Shown here: positions 16,743 to 25,521 of the stretch, one piece after another | Position numbering within the stretch: position 1 is the first letter of the stretch | Layout: every line of letters begins with the position of its first letter | NCBI GenBank assembly: GCA_900095875.1 | Contig: LT608311.1 | Span: 1,488,001-1,552,000 of the forward strand | Origin: Caecibacter massiliensis | GTDB taxonomy: Bacteria; Bacillota; Negativicutes; Veillonellales; Megasphaeraceae | DNA: 64,000 nt | Reading direction: 5' to 3' | Notes under the pieces: model-generated | Told to the model about the DNA's origin: nothing | What the model saw: the letters and a program-made list of their open reading frames with translations, nothing else | Databases searched by the model: none | Position numbers and translations under genes: made by a program

Positions 16743-16755
16743 AACATCCTATGTT
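16743..16755. promoter_or_regulatory. Candidate GntR operator, site C
   Basis: AACATCCTATGTT is a perfect match, 38 bases downstream of site B and at about +8 to +20 of the transcript. The wider 17-mer AACATCCTATGTTCAAC is identical, in reverse, to the phosphoketolase site at 36933. Confidence 0.65.
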
Positions 16756-16817
16756 CAACAGAGGATGAAAAGAGTAATACAATTTTATCTATTATTTATC
16801 TTACGAGGTGACATTGC

Positions 16818-17648
16818 ATGAAACGAACAGAAGAGGAATTGAAAGAGGTTGCGAAAGACCTGCGGAAAAAAGCCGTAACCATGATTTATGAAGCACAGTC
16901 CGGCCATCCCGGCGGTTCACTTTCCGTCGCTGATTTTATAGCTGCCTGTTATTTTGGTGAAATGAATATTGACCCGAAGAATCCGAAATGGGAAGACCGG
17001 GACCGGTTCATCCTGTCTAAAGGCCATGTATGCCCCATTCAGTACGCGGCTCTGGCAACACTGGGATACTTCCCCCTTGATGTACTCCATACACTGCGGA
17101 AAGAAGGATCGATCCTGCAGGGCCATCCGGATATGAAGAAATGCCCGGGCATCGATATTTCGACGGGCTCTCTCGGTCAGGGCCTGGCTTGTGGCGTTGG
17201 CATGGCACTGGCAGGCAAACGGGATAATAAAGACTATCGTGTATTCGTAGTTGTCGGTGACGGCGAAGCCCAGGAAGGGGAAATCTGGGAAGCTGCCAAT
17301 ACGGCGCACAAATACGAACTGGATAACCTGATTGTTTTCGTCGATAACAACAATCTTCAGCTCGATGGTACGACGGACGAAGTTATGCCGAACGGTGACC
17401 TGGGCAAGAAATTTGAAGCCTTTGGTTTTGACGTATATGAAATCGACGGCAACGATATGCACCAGATTGTCCATACACTCGATATGATCCGCATGCGCAA
17501 AAACAAGAAGCCCCATTGCATCTTCGCCCATACCGTAAAGGGCAAGGGCGTATCGTATATGGAAAACCAGTGCGGCTGGCACGGTGTTGCTCCGAACGAT
17601 GCGGAATATAAACAAGCGATGGAAGAACTCGAAGGAGGCCTGAAATAA
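16818..17648 (+). CDS. Transketolase, N-terminal (TPP-binding) subunit
   Basis: A 276-residue protein corresponding to the first third of transketolase. It carries the thiamine-diphosphate motif (VVVGDGEAQEGEIWEA to DNNNLQLDG) and the N-terminal EAQSGHPGGSLSVADF. With the next gene it forms a split transketolase that moves two-carbon ketol units between sugar phosphates, or between related ketoses. The ribosome site is GAGGTGA. Split transketolases are common in accessory sugar loci, as opposed to the full-length housekeeping enzyme. It is the first gene of a six-gene operon behind a repressed consensus promoter. Confidence 0.93.
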   Translation: MKRTEEELKEVAKDLRKKAVTMIYEAQSGHPGGSLSVADFIAACYFGEMNIDPKNPKWEDRDRFILSKGHVCPIQYAALATLGYFPLDVLHTLRKEGSILQGHPDMKKCPGIDISTGSLGQGLACGVGMALAGKRDNKDYRVFVVVGDGEAQEGEIWEAANTAHKYELDNLIVFVDNNNLQLDGTTDEVMPNGDLGKKFEAFGFDVYEIDGNDMHQIVHTLDMIRMRKNKKPHCIFAHTVKGKGVSYMENQCGWHGVAPNDAEYKQAMEELEGGLK

Positions 17649-17649
17649 A

Positions 17650-18585
17650 ATGGCAGATATGACAAAAGCAACCCGCGATGGTTTCGGTGAAGAAATACTG
17701 AACCTTGGTAAAGATAACAAAGATATATATGTAGTTGATGTGGATATTGCGAAATCGTGCCGGACGACGCCCTTTTCCAAGGCTCTGCCCCAACAGCACG
17801 TCAACGTCGGCATTGCTGAACAGAATGGTGCCGGCCTGGCAGCAGGGCTGGCTACATGCGGCAAAATCCCGTTTGTCGTTACCTATGCCGTATTCGGTTC
17901 CCTGCGCATGTGCGAAATGATCCGCCAGGAAATCTGCTATCCTAATCTGAATGTCAAGATTGCCTGCTCCCATGGCGGTGTTACTCCGGCTAATGATGGC
18001 GCCAGCCATCAGTCTATTGAAGATATGGGTGTTCTCCGGACGCTGCCTAACATGACGGTCTGCATGCCAGCTGACTATGTAGCAGCCAAGAAACTGACGA
18101 AAGCTGCTGCTGAAATGTATGGTCCGGTATACCTGCGCTTTACACGCGATCCCATTGCAGTCCTCTACGATGATGACGTAGAACTCCAGCTTGGGAAAGC
18201 TCATCAGATTCAGGACGGCAAAGACATTGCCATCATTGCCAACGGCGATACGGTCCGCCTGGCTATTGAAGCGGGAAAGAAACTGCAGGCTGAAGGTATC
18301 TCCGCACGCATCATCGACATGCACACCATCAAACCTCTTGATACAGAAGTTGTCAAAGACTGCCTGGAAACGATCGGCAAGGTTATTACCGTCGAAGACC
18401 ACAATATCATCAACGGCCTGGGAAGCGCTGTCTGTGAAGTAGCAGCAGAACTTGGCAAAGGTCAGGTCAAACGCATGGGTATCCAGGACCGCTTCGGCGA
18501 ATCGGCTCCATACGAACATCTCCTGGCAAAGAACGGCGTCTCTGTCGACCATATCGTAGAAACGGCCAAATCCTTTTGCCAATAA
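17650..18585 (+). CDS. Transketolase, C-terminal (pyrimidine-binding) subunit
   Basis: A 311-residue protein containing the transketolase pyrimidine domain (NVGIAEQNGAGLAAGLAT with the essential Glu of the cofactor site) and the C-terminal domain (VEDHNIINGLGSAVCEV). It starts 1 base after the N-terminal subunit stop, so the two are translationally coupled and form one active enzyme. Length fits the usual split form (about 310 residues). Substrate cannot be read from the sequence. Confidence 0.93.
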   Translation: MADMTKATRDGFGEEILNLGKDNKDIYVVDVDIAKSCRTTPFSKALPQQHVNVGIAEQNGAGLAAGLATCGKIPFVVTYAVFGSLRMCEMIRQEICYPNLNVKIACSHGGVTPANDGASHQSIEDMGVLRTLPNMTVCMPADYVAAKKLTKAAAEMYGPVYLRFTRDPIAVLYDDDVELQLGKAHQIQDGKDIAIIANGDTVRLAIEAGKKLQAEGISARIIDMHTIKPLDTEVVKDCLETIGKVITVEDHNIINGLGSAVCEVAAELGKGQVKRMGIQDRFGESAPYEHLLAKNGVSVDHIVETAKSFCQ

Positions 18586-18648
18586 ACAACCTACATTGAA
18601 CGTTGAATGGTTATTGGACATATATTGGGAGAAAGGGAGTGCAGTTTT

Positions 18649-19992
18649 ATGACAACAGCAGCAGCTAATGTTGCGGATATAGAAAAACGTACTGTACACA
18701 AAGTAACACGAAGACTGATTCCATTCTTGTTCCTCTGCTTTGCCATTTCCATCCTGGACCGCGTCAATATTGGGTTTGCCGCCCTCCAGATGAATGCCGA
18801 TCTCGGCTTTTCCAGTGCCGTCTTTGGCTTTGGTGCCGGCATCTTCTTCTTCGGCTACTTCCTCCTGGAAGTGCCAGGAAGTGCCCTCATGACCAAATTC
18901 GGCGCCCGTCGCTGGATTTCCCGTATCATGGTTTCCTGGGGCCTCGTATCCTGTCTGACGGCATTTGTACAGAACGACATCCAGTTTTATTGCGTACGAT
19001 TTGCTCTTGGCGTCTGCGAAGCCAGCTTCTTTCCCTGCATGGCCTGGTATCTGAGCAACTGGTTCCAGACGAAGAACCATGCCAAGGCTATCGCCGGATT
19101 TATGATCGCTATCCCCAGCGCCAGTGCCGTCGGCTCGCCTATTTCTACGTACCTGCTGGAACTGAACCTCTTTGGCCTGGAAGGCTGGCAGACCCTGTTT
19201 ATCCTCGAAGCTATCCCGTCGCTCATCCTCGGCGTCGCCTGCTTCTATTACCTGACCGATTCGATTGAAGAAGCCCACTGGCTGGAAACGGATGAAAGGG
19301 AATGGCTGAAGAATATTGTGGCCGAAGAACAGGCTGCAAAGGCCAAGAAAAAGAAAGTATCCTTCCTTACGGCTCTGAAAGAACGGGATGTCCTCATCCT
19401 CGCCCTGGGATACTTTGCCTGGATCTGCGGATATTACGGCATCGTCATGTTCCTGCCGACACTGGTTCATGGCCTTTCCAGCACCATTGCTACGACGACC
19501 ATCGGCTGGATTATCGGACTCATGTATCTCCTGGCTGCATTTGTCATGTATGCTGTCGGCCGTCATTCCGATAAAGTCAATGAACGGCGGTATCATGTAG
19601 CCGGCTGTTTGGTAGTCGCTGCTGTCGGTCTCGTCGCCAGCGTCTACATTGCCCAGTCCAACGTCATAGCCAGTCTCATCGTCTTTGCCGTCGCACTGAG
19701 CGGCGCCTATGGTGCCTATTCTCCGTTCTGGGCCATTCCGCCGGCGTATCTTTCCGGTTCTGCTGCGGCAGCGGGTATTGCCCTCATCAACAGTGTCGGC
19801 AACCTGGGCGGATTCTTTGGTCCTTATGTCATGGGTTACGTCAGCACCGTAACCGGTTCCTTTGATGCCGGCGTCCTTTTCCTGGCCATCTGCATGATCA
19901 TCAGTGCCTTTGTCGTCACGGTCCTGGTTAAACAGACAGGGAAAGCTATCGACGATAGTAAGTTAAATGCAGCTGATTCAGCTGATAAATAA
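18649..19992 (+). CDS. MFS transporter, anion:cation symporter (sugar-acid) type
   Basis: A 447-residue inner-membrane carrier with about 12 hydrophobic helices. The loop between helices 2 and 3 (TKFGARRWISRIMVSWGL) and SILDRVNIGFAALQM resemble the ACS subfamily, which takes up aldonate, hexuronate, glucarate, galactonate or tartrate with protons. An earlier in-frame start at 18607 lacks a ribosome site, whereas AAAGGGAG precedes ATG 18649. It lies within the operon between the split transketolase and two oxidoreductases, so its cargo probably enters through those enzymes. Confidence 0.88.
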   Translation: MTTAAANVADIEKRTVHKVTRRLIPFLFLCFAISILDRVNIGFAALQMNADLGFSSAVFGFGAGIFFFGYFLLEVPGSALMTKFGARRWISRIMVSWGLVSCLTAFVQNDIQFYCVRFALGVCEASFFPCMAWYLSNWFQTKNHAKAIAGFMIAIPSASAVGSPISTYLLELNLFGLEGWQTLFILEAIPSLILGVACFYYLTDSIEEAHWLETDEREWLKNIVAEEQAAKAKKKKVSFLTALKERDVLILALGYFAWICGYYGIVMFLPTLVHGLSSTIATTTIGWIIGLMYLLAAFVMYAVGRHSDKVNERRYHVAGCLVVAAVGLVASVYIAQSNVIASLIVFAVALSGAYGAYSPFWAIPPAYLSGSAAAAGIALINSVGNLGGFFGPYVMGYVSTVTGSFDAGVLFLAICMIISAFVVTVLVKQTGKAIDDSKLNAADSADK

Positions 19993-20071
19993 ATATTCAC
20001 AATCTATTACATCAATACATTTTATTAACACCGTGTAAGATTACACGCGCTATTTCAAGGAGGTTTTTCAA

Positions 20072-20830
20072 ATGTTAGATTTCACAGATCAGGTAGTCAT
20101 CGTTACAGGTAGTGGTTCTCCTAAAGGTATGGGTCGTGTTATGGCCCGCACATTTGCAAAGCAGGGCGCTCAGCTCATCATTGCAGATATCAACATGGCC
20201 GGCGTTCAGGAAACGGTCGATATCATCAAAAATGAAGGCGGCAAAGCCGAAGGCATCAAACTCGATGTTACGAGCAAGGAATCGTGCGAAGCCATGGTCG
20301 ATCATATCATGAAGACCTATGGCCGCCTCGATGTTCTCGTTAATAATGCCGGCATTTCACAGCATGTTACTGTAGCCGATATGACCCTCGATGATATGAA
20401 ACGTATTTTCAATGTCAACATGTTTGGCCTGTTCCTCTGCACCCAGGCCTGCATGAAACCGATGGTTAAAGCCGGTTATGGCCGTATCGTCAACCTTTCT
20501 TCCGTATCGGCCAAGCGCGGTGGCGGTATTTTCGGCGGTGCCCATTATTCAGCAGCGAAAGCAGCCGTCCTCGGCTTTTCCAAGAACCTGGCCCGTGAAA
20601 TTTCTCCCTATGGTGTCACCGTCAATAGCGTAACACCGGGCCTGATCAACACGGAAATCTGGAAATCCCTGCCGAAAGACGAAGCCCAGAAAGTTATCGA
20701 CAATATTCCTATGGGCCGTCCGGGTGAACCACAGGAAGTCGCTGATACGGTCGTATTCCTCGCTTCTAAAGAAGCTTCGTATATTACAGGTGAAGAAATC
20801 GATATCAACGGCGGTCAGCACATGGACTAA
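20072..20830 (+). CDS. Short-chain dehydrogenase/reductase
   Basis: A 252-residue classical SDR: NAD(P) site near the N-terminus (IVTGSGSPKGMGRVMA), NNAG (VNNAGIS), catalytic Ser in NLSSVSA and YSAAK. The acidic residue at the end of strand 2 (IIADIN) favours NAD(H). It sits between the MFS carrier and a zinc alcohol dehydrogenase. This SDR-plus-zinc-dehydrogenase pairing is known for idonate/5-ketogluconate (IdnO/IdnD) and for polyol use, so oxidation and reduction of a sugar acid or polyol is a fair guess. The ribosome site AAGGAGG is strong. Confidence 0.88.
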   Translation: MLDFTDQVVIVTGSGSPKGMGRVMARTFAKQGAQLIIADINMAGVQETVDIIKNEGGKAEGIKLDVTSKESCEAMVDHIMKTYGRLDVLVNNAGISQHVTVADMTLDDMKRIFNVNMFGLFLCTQACMKPMVKAGYGRIVNLSSVSAKRGGGIFGGAHYSAAKAAVLGFSKNLAREISPYGVTVNSVTPGLINTEIWKSLPKDEAQKVIDNIPMGRPGEPQEVADTVVFLASKEASYITGEEIDINGGQHMD

Positions 20831-20902
20831 AAGTGGATATAACGAGCGGCAGAAAGCAGACAGGCTTCCTGCCGCCCTTTTCTACGAAAGGTGGGACGGG
20901 AT

Positions 20903-21931
20903 ATGCGAGCAGGATTTATAGAAAAACCGATGAAAGCCTACTTTATCAATGACGCACCGGAGCCTCAGTTGGAACGGGATACGGATGTCAAAATCCAGGT
21001 CCGGGCGACGGGCATCTGCGGTTCTGAAGTACATGCTTATCATGGGAAGCATCCCTGGCGGGTGCCACCCGTCGTATCAGGCCACGAATTTTCCGGGGTC
21101 GTCGTCGAAACGGGCAGCGCCGTAACGACGTGCCGGCCCGGTGACAGGGTGACGGCCGAACCACAATATGGCTGTGGCCATTGTTATTTATGCCAGAGCG
21201 GGCGGTATAATCTGTGCCCGGAAAAGAAGATACTCGGCGCTTCCGGATGGAGCGGATCGTTTGGCGAGTACGTCGTTCTGCCCCAGCAATGCATCGTACC
21301 GTTGCCGGACGCCGTATCCTTTGCCGAAGGGGCGCTCATTGAACCACTGGCGGTCGGCATGCATGCCGTACGGGCGCATCATATACAGGAGACGACAAAG
21401 GTGGCCGTCATCGGCTGTGGTACGATAGGACTAGGTGTCGTTCTCAGCGCGGCTTGTTTTCATCCGGCGACCCTTTTTGGCATCGACGTCATCGATTTTA
21501 ATTTGGAAAAAGCCCGCTCCATGGGAGCTGTTGCTGCGTTTAACAGCACGTGCGATGATGTCGTCAAAGAAATTATGGAACGGACCGATGGTAAGGGCGT
21601 CGATATCACCTTCCTGGCCTTCGGTAATGATGCCTGCGTCCGTCAGGCGGCGGAAATTACCCGTCCGGGCGGCACGATTTCGGAAATCGCCATCATGGGT
21701 AAGGATATAAAGGCTTCGTTTGACCTTATCCAGGTGAAAGAGCTGCATGTGGACGGGTCCAATATGTATGTCCGTAGTGACTATGAAGCTGTATTGGCAG
21801 AAATTGCGGCAGGCAATATGAAGCCCTCAGGGTTTATTACAAAACGCTTCCCCATTACCCAGTTTGGTGAAGCCCTGGAATTTACGGATAAGCGGCCGGA
21901 ACCGGTCGTAAAGACACTTCTGGAATTTTAG
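20903..21931 (+). CDS. Zinc-dependent alcohol dehydrogenase, sorbitol/idonate dehydrogenase type
   Basis: A 342-residue medium-chain dehydrogenase. Catalytic zinc ligands are in TGICGSEVHAYHG and SGHEFSGVVVE; the structural zinc Cys cluster is GCGHCYLCQSGRYNLC; the Rossmann site is AVIGCGTIGLG. An in-frame GTG 12 bases upstream is rejected in favour of ATG 20903, preceded by GAAAGGTGG. Together with the SDR upstream it likely interconverts a hydroxyl and a keto group on the imported compound. Precise substrate unknown. Confidence 0.88.
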   Translation: MRAGFIEKPMKAYFINDAPEPQLERDTDVKIQVRATGICGSEVHAYHGKHPWRVPPVVSGHEFSGVVVETGSAVTTCRPGDRVTAEPQYGCGHCYLCQSGRYNLCPEKKILGASGWSGSFGEYVVLPQQCIVPLPDAVSFAEGALIEPLAVGMHAVRAHHIQETTKVAVIGCGTIGLGVVLSAACFHPATLFGIDVIDFNLEKARSMGAVAAFNSTCDDVVKEIMERTDGKGVDITFLAFGNDACVRQAAEITRPGGTISEIAIMGKDIKASFDLIQVKELHVDGSNMYVRSDYEAVLAEIAAGNMKPSGFITKRFPITQFGEALEFTDKRPEPVVKTLLEF

Positions 21932-21961
21932 ATCGTGAAACAGCGTAAGGATGTGACGCCT

Positions 21962-22927
21962 ATGATAAAGAAAATCGGAATATTGACCAGCGGCGGGGAT
22001 GCACCGGGGATGAACGCTGCCATCCGCGGCGTTACCCGTTACGCTATGTATAAAGGACTGACTGTAGAAGGCATATTGCGGGGATATGACGGATTGATCC
22101 ATGGAGACAGCACTGCCCTGACACGCCGTTCTGTCGGCGGAATCATTCATCGCGGAGGTACACTATTAAAGACGGCCCGTTCGGAAGAATTCCGGACAGA
22201 AGAAGGCCGGCAAAAGGCCTATGAATGGTTGCAGAAGAACCACATTGACGCATTAGTCGTCATTGGCGGCGATGGATCTATGAAAGGGGCAGAAAAACTG
22301 AGTGCATTGGGCATACCGACGATAACGATTCCCGGAACGATTGACAATGATATGCCTGGCACAGAATATACGTTGGGCTATGATACGGCTGTCAATACCG
22401 TACTGGAAGCAGTGAACCGCATCCGCGATACGGCGTCTTCCCATGACCGGGTAGCTATTGTAGAAGTTATGGGGCGTCACGCCGGGTTCATCGCCCTCGA
22501 ATCGGGCATGGCCTGCGGGGCAGAAATCGTTCTGGTACCGGAAAAGAAAGTCACACTGAAAGAAGTGGCCGACCATCTCGTGGAATCCCATAAACAGTGG
22601 AAAATGAGCAGTATTGTCATCGTTGCCGAAGGTGCCGTCAGTGGATGTGACGTGCTGACCTACATGAAACAGCATCATCCGGAAATGAATCCCAGTCTGA
22701 CCGTACTAGGATATCTCCAGCGCGGTGGTGCCCCTTCGGCAAGAGATGCCAAAATGGCGGGGCTGTTTGCCCAGAAGGCCGTCGATTACCTTCTTTCCGG
22801 TGGAAAAGATGCTGTCATTGGCTCTATTCACGATAAGATTGTGGCAACGCCTTATACCGAGGTAGATAAATATAAGTTTACCATTGATGAAAACGAATAT
22901 GACTTAGTACATGCGTTAGGCACGTAA
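21962..22927 (+). CDS. pfkA: ATP-dependent 6-phosphofructokinase
   Basis: A 321-residue PfkA converting fructose 6-phosphate to fructose 1,6-bisphosphate. Motifs are ILTSGGDAPGMNAAIRG (ATP loop), IGGDGSMKGAEKL and the catalytic TIDNDMPG. The GGDGS rather than GGDDT motif indicates ATP rather than pyrophosphate as donor. It closes the transketolase operon, ending in a terminator. Its inclusion suggests that fructose 6-phosphate made by transketolase is sent into glycolysis. It could also be the cell's main PFK, co-located by chance of the operon. Confidence 0.93.
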   Translation: MIKKIGILTSGGDAPGMNAAIRGVTRYAMYKGLTVEGILRGYDGLIHGDSTALTRRSVGGIIHRGGTLLKTARSEEFRTEEGRQKAYEWLQKNHIDALVVIGGDGSMKGAEKLSALGIPTITIPGTIDNDMPGTEYTLGYDTAVNTVLEAVNRIRDTASSHDRVAIVEVMGRHAGFIALESGMACGAEIVLVPEKKVTLKEVADHLVESHKQWKMSSIVIVAEGAVSGCDVLTYMKQHHPEMNPSLTVLGYLQRGGAPSARDAKMAGLFAQKAVDYLLSGGKDAVIGSIHDKIVATPYTEVDKYKFTIDENEYDLVHALGT

Positions 22928-22942
22928 ATTCCCCTCTTCTGT

Positions 22943-22990
22943 AGAAGAAGGAACTGTATCTCCCCATGCAGTTTCTTCTTCTTTTTTTTT
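22943..22990 (+). terminator. Intrinsic terminator after pfkA
   Basis: AGAAGAAG-AACTG pairs with CAGTTTCTTCTTCT and is followed by a run of nine to ten T. Confidence 0.85.
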
Positions 22991-23035
22991 GTACTTTCCC
23001 ATATAATAAGAGATATAGAACAGGAGGCGGTATAG

Positions 23036-23545
23036 ATGCTTGAACTCGTAACAGCTGACAAGCTGCAGCTGGATATTTTTTCTGTTTTTGGTACGAATAA
23101 CGGACTTCTCATGGCAGGAGACAAAAACGATGCACGGGTCATGACGATTGGCTGGGCCAATCCGGGGCGGACCTGGAATATTCCTACGTGCATCGTCTAT
23201 GTACGGCCGGAACGGTATACGTATGAGTATATGGAGCGGTTTGATTATTTTACCGTATCGGTGCTGCCGATGGCTCTTCATGACAAGGTCATATACTGTG
23301 GTATCCACAGTGGACGCGATACGGATAAAATCAAAAATTGTGGATTCCCTTTGCAGTATGGGATGGGGGATGCCCCGTTCATTGCCAGTGCAGACTGGAC
23401 CCTGGTCTGCAAGAAACTGTACGTGCAGGACCTGTCGCCAAAGGGAGTGACCGATTCCCGCGTCCTTCGCTCCTATACGCGGGAAGGCTGGCATCGCATG
23501 TACATAGGTCAGGTAGTAGAAGCGTATCATCAGAAAGCCGAATGA
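23036..23545 (+). CDS. Flavin reductase-like (FMN-binding split-barrel) protein
   Basis: A 169-residue protein of the flavoredoxin/flavin reductase family. FMN-binding segments are DARVMTIGWANPGRTWN and YFTVSVLPMALHDKVIYCG. Members bind FMN and pass electrons from NAD(P)H or rubredoxin-like partners. The gene has its own ribosome site (CAGGAGGCGG) and lies alone between a terminator and an MBL hydrolase 49 bases away. No partner oxygenase is present, as expected in an anaerobe. Confidence 0.83.
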   Translation: MLELVTADKLQLDIFSVFGTNNGLLMAGDKNDARVMTIGWANPGRTWNIPTCIVYVRPERYTYEYMERFDYFTVSVLPMALHDKVIYCGIHSGRDTDKIKNCGFPLQYGMGDAPFIASADWTLVCKKLYVQDLSPKGVTDSRVLRSYTREGWHRMYIGQVVEAYHQKAE

Positions 23546-23594
23546 CCGCCAACTAAGATGTTCCTATTATATTAACTTATCAGAGGTGATACCT

Positions 23595-24434
23595 ATGAAA
23601 TTAACCATTCTTATTGATAATTACACCATCAGCGGGGGCTGCTACGGCGCAGAATCCGGCTTTTCTGCCTGGTTTGAAGACCGGGATAAGAAAGTCCTCC
23701 TCGATGCCGGCCGCTCAGACATGTTCATGAAAAATGCCTGGCGCCGCGGTATTGACTGCCTCCAGGCCGATGCTGTCGTTTTATCCCATGGTCACTATGA
23801 CCATACGTGGGGCCTCCTGCCGCTGGTACAGGCACATATTGAAGCGACGTATGAAAAACGCCCCCGCATAGCAGCGCCTGTGTACGCCCATCCTGATACT
23901 TTTCTGCCCAAGGAAGCAGGGGGCAAAAATATCGGTTCCATCCTGGACGAAGCTTCGCTCCATGCCATCCTGCCGGTCCATACAACAAAAGAACCGGTCT
24001 GGCTGACAGACCGGCTCGTATTCCTCAGTGAAATTGAACGGACCAATGATTTTGAAGCGAAAAAGCCTTTAGGTCATACGCTGCGCAACGGCGTATGGGA
24101 AGACGATTATTTGTATGATGACTCGGCCATGGTCTATTGTTCCGATAAGGGCCTGGTCATTGTAACGCCCTGCGCCCATGCCGGCGTCTGCAATACCATT
24201 GCCTATGCGAAAAAAGTATGCCATACCGATACGGTGTATGCTGTTATTGGCGGATTCCATCTTTTGCGGGACAATCCGGACGTCATGCGGAAAACACTGG
24301 ATTTCATAGAAGACTGCCAGCCGGAGCTGGTATATCCCTGCCATTGCGTCAGCCTGGAAAATAAGACACTCCTTGCACGGGAATTGCCCGTAAAAGAACT
24401 GGGAGCTGGTACTCGCCTGCGCTTCGACGAATAG
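23595..24434 (+). CDS. MBL-fold metallohydrolase, COG1237-like
   Basis: A 279-residue metallo-beta-lactamase-fold protein. The metal motif is VVLSHGHYDHTWGL (HxHxDH), a later His is in CAHAGVCNT, and a terminal His is in YPCHCVSLEN. The N-terminus (TILIDNYTISGGCYGAESGFSAW) resembles the group annotated as dihydropterin-ribofuranosyl-aminobenzene phosphate synthase-like, but that name comes from archaeal methanopterin work and need not apply here. The start is ATG 23595, preceded by GAGGTGAT. It converges on the Mur operon, with only 2 bases between stop codons. Confidence 0.82.
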   Translation: MKLTILIDNYTISGGCYGAESGFSAWFEDRDKKVLLDAGRSDMFMKNAWRRGIDCLQADAVVLSHGHYDHTWGLLPLVQAHIEATYEKRPRIAAPVYAHPDTFLPKEAGGKNIGSILDEASLHAILPVHTTKEPVWLTDRLVFLSEIERTNDFEAKKPLGHTLRNGVWEDDYLYDDSAMVYCSDKGLVIVTPCAHAGVCNTIAYAKKVCHTDTVYAVIGGFHLLRDNPDVMRKTLDFIEDCQPELVYPCHCVSLENKTLLARELPVKELGAGTRLRFDE

Positions 24435-24436
24435 AC

Positions 24437-25519
24437 TCAGCGGACGAATTTCAGGCGGAAAGCCCGCCCCGGCGTGATATAGGGGATGAGAAATTGTTCT
24501 TCCGGCAGGATATAAGCTGCCCGGTTGCAATTAGGGCCGCCTGGGTAGGACTTCAGGCTGATCTGTACCTCGCCCATATAACGGCCGTATCCTTCATTGT
24601 CTACGGTGATGTCGCCGTACGATACGGGCTGGTCTGCCGTTTCATCACCCGAAATGATGTGCCCCTGCAGCCGGGAGCGGCTTTCTGCGGCGCGGATGAC
24701 ATCCTGAGCCGGGTCCAGGCGGGCCGTCATAGGCTGGCTGAGAAGGTCCTGCAGGAACGGGTCATGACTGAGAAGGCGTGCCTTGAGAACGATTCGGCCT
24801 TTTTCCTCCCGGCCCGCATGGGAAAGAGCGGTCAGTTCTTCCTGTGAGGGGGCAGAGTCACCGATATAAACGGTATCTGCGCCCATAGCCTGGGCGTGGC
24901 GGGCCGCCAGATCTACTGTGCGATTCCGATCGTCTTCCAATGTGGGCAGTCCTTCCCGGAGGGGCAGCCGCCGGCCGGTCTGACTGGGGATGAACAGACC
25001 AACGGAAATACCCTGGTTCTGCAGCCACTGTGTCTGTTTTTGTACATAGTCTTCTCCCAGACCCGTATGAGGGCGGGGATAAAAGTTGTGCAGGCTGTCT
25101 ATATGGCTGAAATCAGCCCCGGCTTCCTGAAGGGCTGCCAGTTCTGCCGGGCGGAGGGTGGAGGCATTGAGCTGCACCTTCATCATATGGCTGAACAGAG
25201 CTATTTTGCGGACATCGAATCCATAATCAAAGCGGACCGTCGTAATGCCCAGGGAAAGCAGATGTTCCGGTGTCAGAGATGGCAGATTCAGTAATTCCTG
25301 CGTCTTTGGTGATACATCAGCTATGACATCGAAGTGATGGTGACGAGCGACAGATAAAATTTCCTGAAGCTCCATAGATAGGACGTCTGTGTCTGATTCG
25401 GGAATGTGGAGGGATGTAAACACCCGCGTAATGCCCATAGCGGCCGCTTCTTCCAGAAGGGCCAGTTCATCGGCACAGCTGCGGCCTAAACCGGGATAGA
25501 GAGAAATACCTGTTTTCAT
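24437..25519 (-). CDS. mupG: MupG-like 6-phospho-N-acetylmuramidase (DUF871)
   Basis: A 360-residue TIM-barrel protein of the DUF871/COG3589 family (GISLYPGLG, VFTSLHIPESD, FYPRPHTGLGEDYV). In Staphylococcus MupG cleaves MurNAc-6-phosphate-GlcNAc in the cytoplasm. Here it is the third gene after MurQ and the MurP-like PTS permease, the same set as in the staphylococcal operon. Together these would import muropeptide-derived disaccharide, cleave it and remove the lactyl ether. GAGGAGGT supports ATG 25519. Confidence 0.85.
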   Translation of the reverse strand: MKTGISLYPGLGRSCADELALLEEAAAMGITRVFTSLHIPESDTDVLSMELQEILSVARHHHFDVIADVSPKTQELLNLPSLTPEHLLSLGITTVRFDYGFDVRKIALFSHMMKVQLNASTLRPAELAALQEAGADFSHIDSLHNFYPRPHTGLGEDYVQKQTQWLQNQGISVGLFIPSQTGRRLPLREGLPTLEDDRNRTVDLAARHAQAMGADTVYIGDSAPSQEELTALSHAGREEKGRIVLKARLLSHDPFLQDLLSQPMTARLDPAQDVIRAAESRSRLQGHIISGDETADQPVSYGDITVDNEGYGRYMGEVQISLKSYPGGPNCNRAAYILPEEQFLIPYITPGRAFRLKFVR

Positions 25520-25521
25520 AG

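Noticed and set aside
18586-18610. A possible fifth GntR operator before the MFS gene (AACCTACATTGAACGTTGAA)
   Set aside because: It matches only part of the repeat and lacks the AACAT-N3-ATGTT symmetry.
17383-19596. A 737-codon open frame on the minus strand across the transketolase and MFS genes
   Set aside because: It is antisense to clearly conserved proteins, has no ribosome site or family motifs, and owes its openness to codon bias of the sense genes.
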